Shown here one piece after another: positions 28,588 to 37,774 of a stretch of DNA of 64,000 nt. Positions within the stretch are counted from its first letter, which is position 1, and each line of letters begins with the position of its first letter. Under the pieces are notes generated by a model that did no database searches, was not told where the DNA came from, and was given only the letters and a program-made list of their open reading frames with translations. The stretch is taken from the NCBI GenBank assembly GCA_017561265.1, contig JAFZDJ010000001.1:12258-76257 (forward strand). The letters run 5' to 3'. Both the position numbers and the translations under genes were made by a program. The stretch comes from Bacteroidales bacterium. Its GTDB lineage: Bacteria; Bacteroidota; Bacteroidia; Bacteroidales; UBA932.

Positions 28588-28632
28588 TTTGCAAAGTGAT
28601 AGAATAATGCTATATTTGCATCATTCTATCAC
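28588..28632 (+). promoter_or_regulatory. Canonical promoter wrapped in a 14-base inverted repeat
   Basis: TTTG (28588-28591), 19 bases, TATATTTG (28611-28618) is an ideal Bacteroidota promoter. GTGATAGAATAATG (28596-28609) and CATCATTCTATCAC (28619-28632) are inverted repeats matching at 13 of 14 positions and flank the -7 box exactly. This looks like an operator for a dimeric repressor. Confidence 0.75.
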
Positions 28633-28675
28633 ATAAGTCGCCCTATCTTCAGCGCAGATTTTCATCATAACATAT

Positions 28676-28770
28676 CCGACGGCTGTAAAAAGCCATAACG
28701 GGGGCGTTGTATCCTGTTATGTCTGGTAGTGAGCCACAGGCCAAGTTCTTTGACATAGGCAGCCGTACGG
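28676..28770 (+). ncRNA. Candidate structured 5' leader RNA
   Basis: Transcription from about 28625 gives a leader of about 180 bases. CCGACGGCTG (28676-28685) pairs with CAGCCGT-A-CGG (28760-28770) to close a domain; inside it CATAACGGG (28694-28702) pairs with CCTGTTATG (28713-28721). GTTCTTTGACA (28745-28755) resembles a boxA antitermination element. I cannot match it to a known riboswitch class by eye. The stretch 28520-28805 otherwise has no gene. Confidence 0.45.
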
Positions 28771-28805
28771 ATAACTGATGTTCAATTTTCAAATCAATTT
28801 AAGTT

Positions 28806-29318
28806 ATGATGAAAAACAAGAAGTATCAGCTTGCTGCATGGACACGCAGTTCCGAGAATGGTCTTGAAATCCGCATGATTCCTTCATTGCATCACGAAAT
28901 GCAGGAATCCTACATCAAGGAGATCGCAAGATGTCATCAGATAAAGGAGGAAGGTCATGATGTTTCGGAGAGACTGATGAGAGCATTTGAAAAGAATGCG
29001 GATTTCCTTTTTCTGACCGGACATTATGGAGACGGACTCAGATATATCCGCAAGGCAGCGCTCTACTGCCTCGATTCGGACGACAATGCATGGTACTGCT
29101 GGGACACAGACCTCGGATCCTACATGTATTTTCTTGGAAGACTCCGTGACGACTTCCTCAGACTCTGCAGAAAATTCATCGATCTGGCGGGAAAATACGG
29201 CAGGAATGACCTCTTCATCGAACCGGAATCAGTCCATCTTCTGGAAATCTACAATGAGCAGACTCAGGAGGATCGCGATCTGCGCACCCATCTGCGCAAG
29301 ATGAAGGTATGGAAATAA
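28806..29318 (+). CDS. Hypothetical protein, 170 aa
   Basis: I do not recognise this protein. It is soluble, with no signal peptide or membrane helix, and appears mostly alpha-helical. It has aromatic- and Asp-rich stretches (CLDSDDNAWYCWDTDLGSYMYFLG near the middle is split here by description only: Cys, Asp and Trp cluster at about 91-108) and a basic C-terminus (HLRKMKVWK). The long structured leader and palindromic promoter imply tight control. Two adjacent ATG codons open the frame at 28806. The downstream operon has its own -7 box (TACATTTG, 29331-29338). Confidence 0.7.
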   Translation: MMKNKKYQLAAWTRSSENGLEIRMIPSLHHEMQESYIKEIARCHQIKEEGHDVSERLMRAFEKNADFLFLTGHYGDGLRYIRKAALYCLDSDDNAWYCWDTDLGSYMYFLGRLRDDFLRLCRKFIDLAGKYGRNDLFIEPESVHLLEIYNEQTQEDRDLRTHLRKMKVWK

Positions 29319-29358
29319 GTGATTAATTTGTACATTTGCAGATTAATGCAGAATTGAA

Positions 29359-30060
29359 ATGACAAACGAATTACTTATAATAACATCATTCGTCACCATA
29401 TATGGAGGCGTGGTGGCGTTTTACCGATTTTTCGGCAAAAACGGACTCCTCGCCTTCAATGTGCTGGCGACATTGCTTGCAAACATTGAAGTATTGCTGC
29501 TTGTAAAGGCTTTCGGAGTCGAAATGACCTTGGGTAACGTAATGTTTGCCAGCACTTTCCTTATTACAGACATTATGAGCGAGAACCACAGCAGAAAGGA
29601 CGCGAACCGCGCTGTGGTCATAAGCACATTCTGTTCATTGGTATTCATCGCCATATCCCAGATGTGGCTGCTCTATACTCCTGGCGAGAACGACTGGGCC
29701 AGCGGAGCATTCCATACCATATTCAGCAGTACTCCGAGAATTGTCTGCGCTTCCCTGCTGGTATATCTGATATCCCAGCTTACGGATGTATGGCTCTACC
29801 ACAAATGGTGGGAATGGTGCAGAAAGAGATTCGGAGATGAAAAGAAAGGCCTGTGGATCAGAAACAACGGATCCACAATGGTCTCGCAGCTGCTCAACAC
29901 CTTGCTTTATACATTCTTCGCCTTCTACGGAACATATGATATAAAGACACTTATGTCCATATTCATAAGCAGCTACATAATATATTTCATCACTAGCCTT
30001 CTGGATACTCCATTCGTTTACTGGTGCAGAAATATTCATGAAAAGCATAATATAGAATGA
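29359..30060 (+). CDS. yhhQ: Queuosine precursor transporter (YhhQ/VUT family)
   Basis: This 233-aa inner-membrane protein has about six helices and the family landmarks LANIEVLLLVKAFG, FLITDIMSENHSRKDANRAV and LWIRNNGSTMVSQLLNT. YhhQ-type proteins import preQ0 or preQ1 for queuosine tRNA modification. I saw no preQ1 riboswitch in the 40 bases upstream; a -7 box TACATTTG (29331-29338) is flanked by two GATTAAT repeats (29321, 29341). It leads the operon with clpS, 1 base apart. Confidence 0.88.
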   Translation: MTNELLIITSFVTIYGGVVAFYRFFGKNGLLAFNVLATLLANIEVLLLVKAFGVEMTLGNVMFASTFLITDIMSENHSRKDANRAVVISTFCSLVFIAISQMWLLYTPGENDWASGAFHTIFSSTPRIVCASLLVYLISQLTDVWLYHKWWEWCRKRFGDEKKGLWIRNNGSTMVSQLLNTLLYTFFAFYGTYDIKTLMSIFISSYIIYFITSLLDTPFVYWCRNIHEKHNIE

Positions 30061-30061
30061 T

Positions 30062-30364
30062 ATGGCTCAGGAACAGATACAGAAACAGACACGCTCGACG
30101 GTAAAAGCCACACCGAAAGAGCCCCAAAAGCATCGTGTGATTGTTATGAACGACGATTTCACGACATTCGAGTTCGTGATTTCCGTCATGATGACAGTAT
30201 TCATGAAAACTTATGACGAGGCCGTCAACATTGCCGAAGAAACTCACGTCAACCAGAAAGCTACAGTCGGCACATACCCTCTTGATATTGCCAGAAGCAA
30301 GGTTTCAAAGGCTACAGCCATGGCTCGTGCGGAAGGTTTCCCGCTCAGATTTGATATTCAATAA
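30062..30364 (+). CDS. clpS: ATP-dependent Clp protease adaptor ClpS
   Basis: This 100-aa protein has a disordered N-terminal tail (about 1-25) and the ClpS core: VIVMNDDFTTFEFV with the Asn-Asp-Asp that grips N-terminal residues, and EETHVNQKATVGTYPLDIA with the conserved His. ClpS delivers proteins with bulky hydrophobic N-termini to ClpA. Its gene stands two genes before clpA and three before aat, in the same operon. Confidence 0.94.
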   Translation: MAQEQIQKQTRSTVKATPKEPQKHRVIVMNDDFTTFEFVISVMMTVFMKTYDEAVNIAEETHVNQKATVGTYPLDIARSKVSKATAMARAEGFPLRFDIQ

Positions 30365-30376
30365 ACCAAAACAGAT

Positions 30377-32407
30377 ATGAAAAAGATCATGATCACTCTC
30401 GGAGTTGCAGCACTGACTCTTGCAGGCTGTACACAGAGCAAGGATGCAGGAAAGCCTGCAATCGACCTTGCGAATTTCGATAATTCGGTATCCCCTGCCG
30501 AGGACTTCTACCAGTATGCATGCGGCGGATGGATGGAGGCCAATCCTCTTACAGCCGAGTATGCAAGATACGGAATATTTGACCAGCTGGAGAAGGAAAA
30601 TCAGGAAAAGCTCAAGACCTTGATAGACGAGATAAATGCCAAGGCTCAGGAAGAAGGAAGCGTAGGCGCAAAGATCCAGACCATGTACGCACAGGGTATG
30701 GACATGGAGAAGCGCAACGCCGACGGAGCGGCACCTGTAAAGGAGCAGATGGCCGAAATCAAGGCAGTTTCCAATATGAAGGAGCTCAGTGCAATGGTCG
30801 GAAAAATGCAGGTTGAAAGCTCTAGTCCATATTTCAGCTTCTACATCGGTGCCGATGAGAAGAACAGTACAATGAACCTCCTCCAGTTCTATCAGGGAGG
30901 TATCTCAATGGGTGACAGAGACTATTATCTTGCCGATGACGAGAATTCTGCCAGACTCAGAAAGGCATATAAGGAATATGTCAACAAGCTTTTCGTTCTT
31001 GGAGGCTATAGCGAAGCTGAAGCCGCAAAAGCTGCTGATGCTGTGATAGCACTAGAGACTGAAATTGCAAAGATTTCAGTGGACAGGAATGCTCTCAGAG
31101 ACGTTCATAAGAATTATAACAAGATGTCAGTCAAGGAGTTCACAAGCATATATGACTTCATCGACTGGGATATCTTCTTCAAGGAGACAGGTATCAGCAA
31201 GTCAACCGAACTTAATGCAGGACAGATTCCATTCTTCGAAGGCCTCACCAAGGTACTCAAGAACACATCACTTGAAGACCAGAAGGAATACCTCACATTC
31301 AAGCTTCTCAATTCGGCATCCAACTATCTCAGTGAAGACTTCGTGAACGCAAACTTCGAATACTTCGGCAAGGCTGTACAGGGAAGAGAAGAGCTCCAGC
31401 CTCTCTGGAAACGTTCCCTCGCTGTAGTCAACAGGTCGCTTGCAGACGCATTCGGACAGCTTTATGTAGAGAAGTACTTCCCTGCATCATCCAAGGAGAA
31501 GATGGTCGAGATGGTGGCAAATCTCCAGACAGCTCTCGGAGAAAGAATTACAGCTCTCGACTGGATGAGCGACGAGACCAAGGCAAAGGCTCAGGAGAAG
31601 CTCGGCACATTCATCGTGAAGGTAGGATATCCTGACACATGGATGGACTACAGCAGTCTTGACATCAGGAACGATTCATATTGGGCGAACATCTGCCGCG
31701 TAAACAGATTCGGTCATGAGGATATGATGAAGGACGAGGGACAGCCTGTAGACAGGACAGAATGGGGTATGAGCCCGCAGACAGTCAATGCTTACTACAA
31801 CCCTACCACAAACGAGATCTGCTTTCCTGCCGCTATCCTCCAGCCTCCTTTCTTCAATCCGAATGCTGACGATGCAGTCAATTACGGTGGTATCGGAGTC
31901 GTGATCGGACACGAAATGACCCATGGTTTCGACGATCAGGGCAGAAATTATGACAAGGACGGAAACATCAGCGCATGGTGGACCAAGGAAGACGAAGACA
32001 AGTTCAACGAGCGCGCGAAGGTTCTCGTGGAGCAGTATGACAAGATCGTCGTGCTCGATTCACTCCATGCTGACGGAAGCTATACCCTCGGCGAGAATAT
32101 CGCAGATCAGGGAGGACTCCTCGTTGCATATCAGGCATATATGAATACACTCAAGGGCAAGCCGGCGCCAGCAGACATCGATGGATTCAACAACAGCCAG
32201 AGATTCTATATCGGATATGCAAACCTCTGGGCACAGAATGTAAGGCCACAGGAAATCATCCGCAGGACCAAGACTGACGTACATTCTCTCGGAAAATGGC
32301 GTGTCAATGCAGCGCTCAGAAACATCGACGCCTTCTACACAGCATTCGACATCAAGGAGACAGACGCAATGTACCTCGCTCCTGAGGAAAGAATCAACAT
32401 CTGGTAA
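30377..32407 (+). CDS. M13-family metallopeptidase lipoprotein (neprilysin/PepO-like)
   Basis: This 676-aa lipoprotein has lipobox LAGC with Cys18. It has the full M13 fold: NAYYNPTTNEICFPAAILQ, the zinc site GHEMTH (His512, Glu513, His516) and GENIADQGG with third ligand Glu573, ending near a C-terminal W as in the family. M13 enzymes cut oligopeptides on the amino side of hydrophobic residues. It lies 12 bases after clpS and 3 before clpA. It should act in the periplasm or at the surface, so its presence within an otherwise cytoplasmic protein-turnover operon is notable. Confidence 0.93.
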   Translation: MKKIMITLGVAALTLAGCTQSKDAGKPAIDLANFDNSVSPAEDFYQYACGGWMEANPLTAEYARYGIFDQLEKENQEKLKTLIDEINAKAQEEGSVGAKIQTMYAQGMDMEKRNADGAAPVKEQMAEIKAVSNMKELSAMVGKMQVESSSPYFSFYIGADEKNSTMNLLQFYQGGISMGDRDYYLADDENSARLRKAYKEYVNKLFVLGGYSEAEAAKAADAVIALETEIAKISVDRNALRDVHKNYNKMSVKEFTSIYDFIDWDIFFKETGISKSTELNAGQIPFFEGLTKVLKNTSLEDQKEYLTFKLLNSASNYLSEDFVNANFEYFGKAVQGREELQPLWKRSLAVVNRSLADAFGQLYVEKYFPASSKEKMVEMVANLQTALGERITALDWMSDETKAKAQEKLGTFIVKVGYPDTWMDYSSLDIRNDSYWANICRVNRFGHEDMMKDEGQPVDRTEWGMSPQTVNAYYNPTTNEICFPAAILQPPFFNPNADDAVNYGGIGVVIGHEMTHGFDDQGRNYDKDGNISAWWTKEDEDKFNERAKVLVEQYDKIVVLDSLHADGSYTLGENIADQGGLLVAYQAYMNTLKGKPAPADIDGFNNSQRFYIGYANLWAQNVRPQEIIRRTKTDVHSLGKWRVNAALRNIDAFYTAFDIKETDAMYLAPEERINIW

Positions 32408-32410
32408 TAT

Positions 32411-34585
32411 ATGCCTATAAATCAGACAGCAAACGTCAACACCGCCCTCATGGAGGCCTATGGCATAGCCACAGGAAAGCGGAACGAGTTCATCACTCCA
32501 GAACACCTGCTTGCGGGATTCCTCAAGGACAGTGACTTCTGGAGTGCATTGAGCCGTTGCGGCCGCGCAGAGGAACTTGAGGGCAAGCTATACGATTACA
32601 TAAACGATCTGGACCGTATTCCAGAAGACATGGAACTTGCCATAGAGTTTTCAGCCCAGTTGCAGGAACTCTTCGAAAGAGCAGCAGAGACAGCAGCTTC
32701 AGCTATGGCCGGTAGCGTCCAGACCCATCATCTGATATATTCCATCTTTCATCTGGAGGAGTCCTTCGCACGGTTTTACCTCGAATCATGTCTGGACTGC
32801 TCCATCCCGGACTTCCTTAACTCTCTCATCGGACTTGCGGAAGAAACAGGAGAGGCAGGAGAAGGCGGCATATCTGACGAACGATGGATAAGATATTTCA
32901 GACCGGTAGAGCCGCAGAGCGACCTTATAGGACGTAAGGATGAAATAGCCGGAGTCATGAGGATACTATGCCGTAAGACAAAGAGCAATGCCCTCCTCGT
33001 AGGTGGACGCGGCGTAGGCAAGACAGCTGTCGCCAGAGGAATAGCATCACTCCTCAACGAGGGCAATGTACCTGAGAAGCTGAAAGGATGCTCACTCATG
33101 GAACTCAATACCGCAATGCTTCTTAGCGGAACTCAGTACAGGGGGGATCTGGAAGGACGCGTCCAGAATGTAATGGATGCCGTTGCGCAGGAGGAAGAAG
33201 TCATCGTATATATAGACGAGCTTCGTTCTTTAGGAGGCATGAGCAAGATGGAAGATGGCAGCAAGGACATACTAAGTCTATTGATCCCATACTTCAAGTC
33301 AGGCAATATAAAGTTCATCATATCAGCAACTCCGGAAGACATGAAGCGCCTTAGCTCCACAGACAACGGAGCAGCCGGACTCTTCCGTCAGATAGATATC
33401 GACGAACCTGGAGACGAAGATGCTGAAAAGATTCTGAAAGGCATTCTGCCGGGACTGTCCGAATATCATGGCGTCAGCTATGACAAAGGCACCATAACTC
33501 ATGCGATAGGTCTGAGCAGAAGATACATCCTCGACCGATGCCTGCCTGACAAGGCTGTCGATCTTCTTGACGAGGCCGGAGCCTTGGCAGAAACATGCAA
33601 TGGAAAGACTGTCACAAAAAAGACAATCGACAAGGCTTTGGCAGACATTTGCAGGATTGACGTAGAGGCATCGGAAGGCGACACAAAGGACGATCTCTTC
33701 AATATGGAGGAACGCCTTGGACAGAAGATATATGGTCAGGAAAAGGCAATCAAGACCATTACAGAGGCAATCCTCATGTCAAAGGCCGGACTTCTGGACA
33801 GTGACAAGACAATCGGTAACTTCCTCTTTGTAGGTCCTACAGGAGTCGGAAAGACGGAGCTGTCCAAGGTTCTTGCAAGACAGTTGCACGTTCCTCTGCA
33901 TAGATTCGACATGAGCGAATATTCCGAGAAGCATTCGGTAGCCAAGCTCATAGGCTCCCCTGCAGGCTATGTAGGATACGATGACGGAGGCATACTGACC
34001 GACACAGTGCGGAAGAATCCTTACTGCGTACTGCTTCTTGACGAGATTGAAAAGGCTCATGAAGACATCTACAACCTCCTGCTCCAGGTGATGGACTATG
34101 CTGTGATAAGCGACAACAAGGGCAGGAAGGTGGATTTCAGGAACGTGGTCCTCATCATGACATCCAATGCAGGAGCACGCTATGCCCACAAGGCGTCGGT
34201 AGGATTCGAACGCAAGGTGAAAGCCGGCGAGGCAATGGCCAAGGAGGTGAAGAACGTATTCGCTCCCGAGTTCATCAACAGACTTACCTCTGTCGTGGTA
34301 TTCAATGACATGGACGAAAAAATGGCCGGACTTATCCTTGACGACAAGATCCGCAAGCTTGAAGAAAGACTGAAAGCCAGAAACGTAAAGATGGAAATCG
34401 AGCCTGAAGCCTACAGGAAGCTTCTCAAGGAAGGATTCTCTCCTGAATACGGAGCACGTGAGATAGAGCGTGTCCTGAATGCAAGGCTCACCCCTCTCCT
34501 CATGCGCGAAATCCTTTTCGGAGGTCACAAGGGAGGATTCAAGGCAGTGATAAAGGCAACAGAAGACGGATTTGAAATCGCATGA
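32411..34585 (+). CDS. clpA: ATP-dependent Clp protease ATP-binding subunit ClpA
   Basis: This 724-aa AAA+ unfoldase has the Clp N-domain (about 1-145) that binds ClpS, a first ATPase module with Walker A GGRGVGKT (198-205), and a second with GPTGVGKT (475-482) followed by the C-terminal D2-small domain. There is no long middle domain of ClpB/ClpC type, which with clpS and aat marks it as ClpA. A loop with SVGFERK (about 596) stands where ClpA/ClpX carry the ClpP-contacting IGL/IGF tripeptide. The stop overlaps the aat start by 4 bases. Confidence 0.93.
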   Translation: MPINQTANVNTALMEAYGIATGKRNEFITPEHLLAGFLKDSDFWSALSRCGRAEELEGKLYDYINDLDRIPEDMELAIEFSAQLQELFERAAETAASAMAGSVQTHHLIYSIFHLEESFARFYLESCLDCSIPDFLNSLIGLAEETGEAGEGGISDERWIRYFRPVEPQSDLIGRKDEIAGVMRILCRKTKSNALLVGGRGVGKTAVARGIASLLNEGNVPEKLKGCSLMELNTAMLLSGTQYRGDLEGRVQNVMDAVAQEEEVIVYIDELRSLGGMSKMEDGSKDILSLLIPYFKSGNIKFIISATPEDMKRLSSTDNGAAGLFRQIDIDEPGDEDAEKILKGILPGLSEYHGVSYDKGTITHAIGLSRRYILDRCLPDKAVDLLDEAGALAETCNGKTVTKKTIDKALADICRIDVEASEGDTKDDLFNMEERLGQKIYGQEKAIKTITEAILMSKAGLLDSDKTIGNFLFVGPTGVGKTELSKVLARQLHVPLHRFDMSEYSEKHSVAKLIGSPAGYVGYDDGGILTDTVRKNPYCVLLLDEIEKAHEDIYNLLLQVMDYAVISDNKGRKVDFRNVVLIMTSNAGARYAHKASVGFERKVKAGEAMAKEVKNVFAPEFINRLTSVVVFNDMDEKMAGLILDDKIRKLEERLKARNVKMEIEPEAYRKLLKEGFSPEYGAREIERVLNARLTPLLMREILFGGHKGGFKAVIKATEDGFEIA

Positions 34586-35247
34586 TATTCCAGCTTGACC
34601 ATACAGATACATTCCCCGACCCAAGATACGGAAATGCCGACGGCTTCTATGCTGTCGGCGGGGAAATCACGCCAGAGCGGCTCGCAAAGGCATATCCGAT
34701 GGGGATATTCCCCTACTTTGCCTTCCGCCATGAACCGATAATATGGTGGGCACCACAGGAAAGGTTCGTGATCCACACGGATGAAATCCATGTATCCCAT
34801 TCCATGAGGAACATGATGAACAAAAGAAAATATCACTGCACGATCAACGAGGCATTTGCCGATGTTCTGGCAGGCTGTGCCTCCACTGACAACCGCATCG
34901 ACGAAGACAACGCATGGTTAGGTCCCGACCTCCTTGACACATGGATGCTGCTCAACGAGGAGGGACATGCGAAAAGCGTCGAGGTGTGGGAAGGAGATGA
35001 GCTTGTGGGAGGTCTTTATGGATTCGTATGCGGACGCGCCTTCATCGGAGACAGCATGTTCTCCCTGGTGCCGAGTGCATCCAAGCTTGCTATGATACAC
35101 CTTGCCCGACACATGCAGGCTCAGGGAGGAGGCATAATCGACTGCCAGCTTGAAACCCCTCATCTCAAGTCGATGGGAGCCCGCTACATCTCATACGATG
35201 ATTATCTGAATTCAACTTCCTCTCCGGAAAAGATTCAATGGCCCTGA
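34582..35247 (+). CDS. aat: Leucyl/phenylalanyl-tRNA--protein transferase
   Basis: This 221-aa enzyme adds Leu or Phe from tRNA to proteins with N-terminal Arg or Lys, making them ClpS targets. Typical segments are AYPMGIFPYFAFRHEPIIWWAP, WEGDELVGGLYGFVCGRAFIGDSMFS and GGGIIDCQLETPHLKSMGAR (each split over the family's GNAT-like fold). Its ATG overlaps the clpA stop (ATGA), showing translational coupling. Its 3' end overlaps the convergent aldolase gene by 13 bases. Confidence 0.94.
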   Translation: MIFQLDHTDTFPDPRYGNADGFYAVGGEITPERLAKAYPMGIFPYFAFRHEPIIWWAPQERFVIHTDEIHVSHSMRNMMNKRKYHCTINEAFADVLAGCASTDNRIDEDNAWLGPDLLDTWMLLNEEGHAKSVEVWEGDELVGGLYGFVCGRAFIGDSMFSLVPSASKLAMIHLARHMQAQGGGIIDCQLETPHLKSMGARYISYDDYLNSTSSPEKIQWP

Positions 35248-36269
35248 AGAGCTGCGATAAGCGCATCCACCGCCTCAGGACGGGTAGCCCAGCTTGTGCA
35301 GAAACGCACTGTACTGTGATCTTCATCAATCTTCTGCCAGAATGAGAAAAGGAAATCCTCTGAAAGTCTTTCAAGAGTAGCATTATCCACTACAGGGAAC
35401 TGCTGGTTCGAAGGACTGTCCACCAGAAATCCGTAACCACAGCTCCTGAATGCGTCACGGATACGCATGGCCTGAGTCACCGCATGCCTTGAAAGCTGGA
35501 AATACAGACCGTCCTCGAACAAGGTCAGGAACTGTATGCCGAGAAGACGTCCTTTGGCAAGCATGCCTCCATTCTGCTTTATGAAATATCTGAAATCCTT
35601 CTTCAGAGCATCATTCACAATCACTACGGCTTCTCCGAAGAGCGCTCCCTGCTTGGTGCCTCCGAGATAGAATACATCCGCAAGGGAAGCTATATCCGAA
35701 AGCGTAACATCACAGCCTTCCGATGCCAGACCATAGCCCATGCGCGCACCATCTATGAACAAGGGCAGACCATATTCACGGCATACCTCACTGATGGCCT
35801 TGAGCTGAGCCAAAGAGTATATCGTTCCCACTTCTGAAGAGAATGAAATATACACCATACCCGGCTGGACCATATGCTCCGGTCCGTCTTCCGCGAAATG
35901 GCTTTCCATAGCCTGGCGTATCTGCTCCGCTGCAAGAAGCCCGTTCTCAGCCGGCATGGCAAGAACCTTATGACCGCTGTGCTCTATTGCACCTGTTTCA
36001 TGGACATTGATATGTCCGGTCGCAGCACAAAGGACTCCCTGATGAGGACGGAGGACAGATGATATGACAGTAGCATTTGCCTGGGTTCCTCCCACGAGGA
36101 AATGCACATCGACATCATCACGTCCGACAGCCTTCTTCACCGCTTCACGAGCTGAGGCACAATAATGATCCTCCCCATATCCCACTGTCTGCTCGAAGTT
36201 CGTCTCCATCATGCGTTCCATGATACGAGGGTGAGCGCCTTCATTATAATCGCATTGAAACTGATACAT
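35235..36269 (-). CDS. Low-specificity L-threonine aldolase (PLP enzyme)
   Basis: This 344-aa enzyme of the beta-eliminating lyase fold cleaves L-threonine or L-allo-threonine to glycine and acetaldehyde. Lys206 in LGGTKQGAL is the PLP Schiff-base lysine, Asp173 in FIDGARMGYG contacts the pyridine nitrogen, and His90 in INVHETGA stacks on the ring. A minus-strand -7 box TATATTTG (complement of 36292-36299) lies upstream. Confidence 0.88.
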   Translation of the reverse strand: MYQFQCDYNEGAHPRIMERMMETNFEQTVGYGEDHYCASAREAVKKAVGRDDVDVHFLVGGTQANATVISSVLRPHQGVLCAATGHINVHETGAIEHSGHKVLAMPAENGLLAAEQIRQAMESHFAEDGPEHMVQPGMVYISFSSEVGTIYSLAQLKAISEVCREYGLPLFIDGARMGYGLASEGCDVTLSDIASLADVFYLGGTKQGALFGEAVVIVNDALKKDFRYFIKQNGGMLAKGRLLGIQFLTLFEDGLYFQLSRHAVTQAMRIRDAFRSCGYGFLVDSPSNQQFPVVDNATLERLSEDFLFSFWQKIDEDHSTVRFCTSWATRPEAVDALIAALQGH

Positions 36270-36350
36270 AAGATTCTGATTTTATAGTCAGCAAATATAC
36301 CAAACTCTTTCCTATTTTACCTATCTTTGTGCAGATAAAATTCTAACGAC

Positions 36351-36530
36351 ATGACATACTATCCGAAAGATCCTGCAATGCTGATGAGCTGGATAAACCT
36401 GAAGCTCCGAGACTTCTACGGCGACCTGAACGAGCTGTGTGACGACCTGGAAATCGACAAAGACGATGTCATATCCATCCTTGAACAGGCCGGATATGAG
36501 TATAATGACCAGTTACACAAGGTATGGTAG
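36351..36530 (+). CDS. DUF4250 domain protein, 59 aa
   Basis: This small acidic, helical protein begins MTYYPKDPAMLMSWINLKLR and continues FYGDLNELCDDLEIDKDDV, which matches the DUF4250 family of about 60-residue proteins in gut bacteria. The form suggests a small helix-turn-helix-like bundle; no function is known to me. A -7 box TATCTTTG (36322-36329) lies 21 bases upstream. Confidence 0.8.
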   Translation: MTYYPKDPAMLMSWINLKLRDFYGDLNELCDDLEIDKDDVISILEQAGYEYNDQLHKVW

Positions 36531-36604
36531 CACATTCAGCATAATTCACTGATAATAAGCAGATAAAACAAAAAGATTAGTACTATTAACATTTTTGTTA
36601 ACCT

Positions 36605-37774
36605 ATGAAGAAGCTTAAAATAGGCCTTCTTGGCAAGATCATCATAGCCATTGCGCTTGGAGTCGGGCTCGGACTTGCAGCCCCTGCATGGATGGTGAGG
36701 CTGTTCCTCACATTCAACGGCATATTCAGCCAGTTTCTCGGCTTCGCCATACCTCTGATCATACTCGGCCTGGTGGCTCCGGCAATCTCGGACATCGGAA
36801 AGACGGCGGGCAAGATGCTTCTTGTAACCGTAGCCATTGCATATGGTTCCACCATCTTCTCCGGGCTGGTCTCATACTTCACGGGAGCCGCTCTTTTCCC
36901 CGGAATGATACAGGGAGGTTCATCCCTCCAGGAGGTCGCATCTACGACAGAGCTGTCGCCATATTTCACGGTGACCATACCTCCTCTTATGAACGTGATG
37001 ACTGCTCTGATCCTCGCATTTACCTTGGGACTCGGACTCGCCGCACTCGACCGCCACACGCTGAAGGATGCCGTTCATGATTTCGAGGAAGTGATCATCA
37101 AGACCATAAAGTCAGCAATCATTCCCCTGCTGCCGCTATACATCTTCGGAATATTCCTCAACATGACTTATGTAGGTCAGGTATTCTCAATCCTGACAGT
37201 ATTCATCAAGATCATCGGCATAATATTCATCATCCACATAGGTATACTTATACTCCAGTTCTCGATAGCGGGAGGCTTTGTAAAGAAGAATCCGTTCAAG
37301 CTCCTGTGGAACATGCTCCCCGCATATTTCACAGCACTCGGCACACAGTCGTCTGCAGCAACCATACCTGTGACTCTGGAACAGACCCGCAGGAACGGAG
37401 TTTCCGAGGACATCGCAGGATTCACGATCCCTCTATGCTCTACGATCCATATGTCCGGCAGTACGCTCAAGATCGTCGCATGTGCTCTTGCCCTTATGAT
37501 AATGAAGGGCATGCATTATGACTTCGGAATGATGTTCGGATTCATCTGCATGCTGGGCATAACCATGGTCGCAGCTCCCGGAGTACCCGGAGGAGCCATC
37601 ATGGCATCACTCGGACTCCTCCAGTCAATGCTTGGCTTCGACGAGGAAGCACAAGCCCTCATGATTGCCCTATATATCGCCATGGACAGCTTCGGAACAG
37701 CATGCAACGTGACAGGTGACGGAGCCATCTCCATCATCATCGACAAACTTATGGGACCTGGAAAGAAGGATTAA
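36605..37774 (+). CDS. Dicarboxylate/amino acid:cation symporter (DAACS family)
   Basis: This 389-aa inner-membrane transporter belongs to the GltP/SstT/DctA family. The re-entrant hairpin and helix 7-8 motifs are clear: LGTQSSAATIPVTLEQ, STIHMSGSTLKIV and GTACNVTGDGAISIIID. These sites bind the cation and the carboxylate substrate. Likely substrates are Ser/Thr, glutamate or dicarboxylates. It ends in a 4-base overlap with the convergent porin gene. Confidence 0.9.
   Translation: MKKLKIGLLGKIIIAIALGVGLGLAAPAWMVRLFLTFNGIFSQFLGFAIPLIILGLVAPAISDIGKTAGKMLLVTVAIAYGSTIFSGLVSYFTGAALFPGMIQGGSSLQEVASTTELSPYFTVTIPPLMNVMTALILAFTLGLGLAALDRHTLKDAVHDFEEVIIKTIKSAIIPLLPLYIFGIFLNMTYVGQVFSILTVFIKIIGIIFIIHIGILILQFSIAGGFVKKNPFKLLWNMLPAYFTALGTQSSAATIPVTLEQTRRNGVSEDIAGFTIPLCSTIHMSGSTLKIVACALALMIMKGMHYDFGMMFGFICMLGITMVAAPGVPGGAIMASLGLLQSMLGFDEEAQALMIALYIAMDSFGTACNVTGDGAISIIIDKLMGPGKKD

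Noticed and set aside
29319..29358. preQ1 riboswitch before the queuosine precursor transporter
   Set aside because: Only 40 bases are available, half taken by the promoter; no preQ1-I pseudoknot pattern is present.
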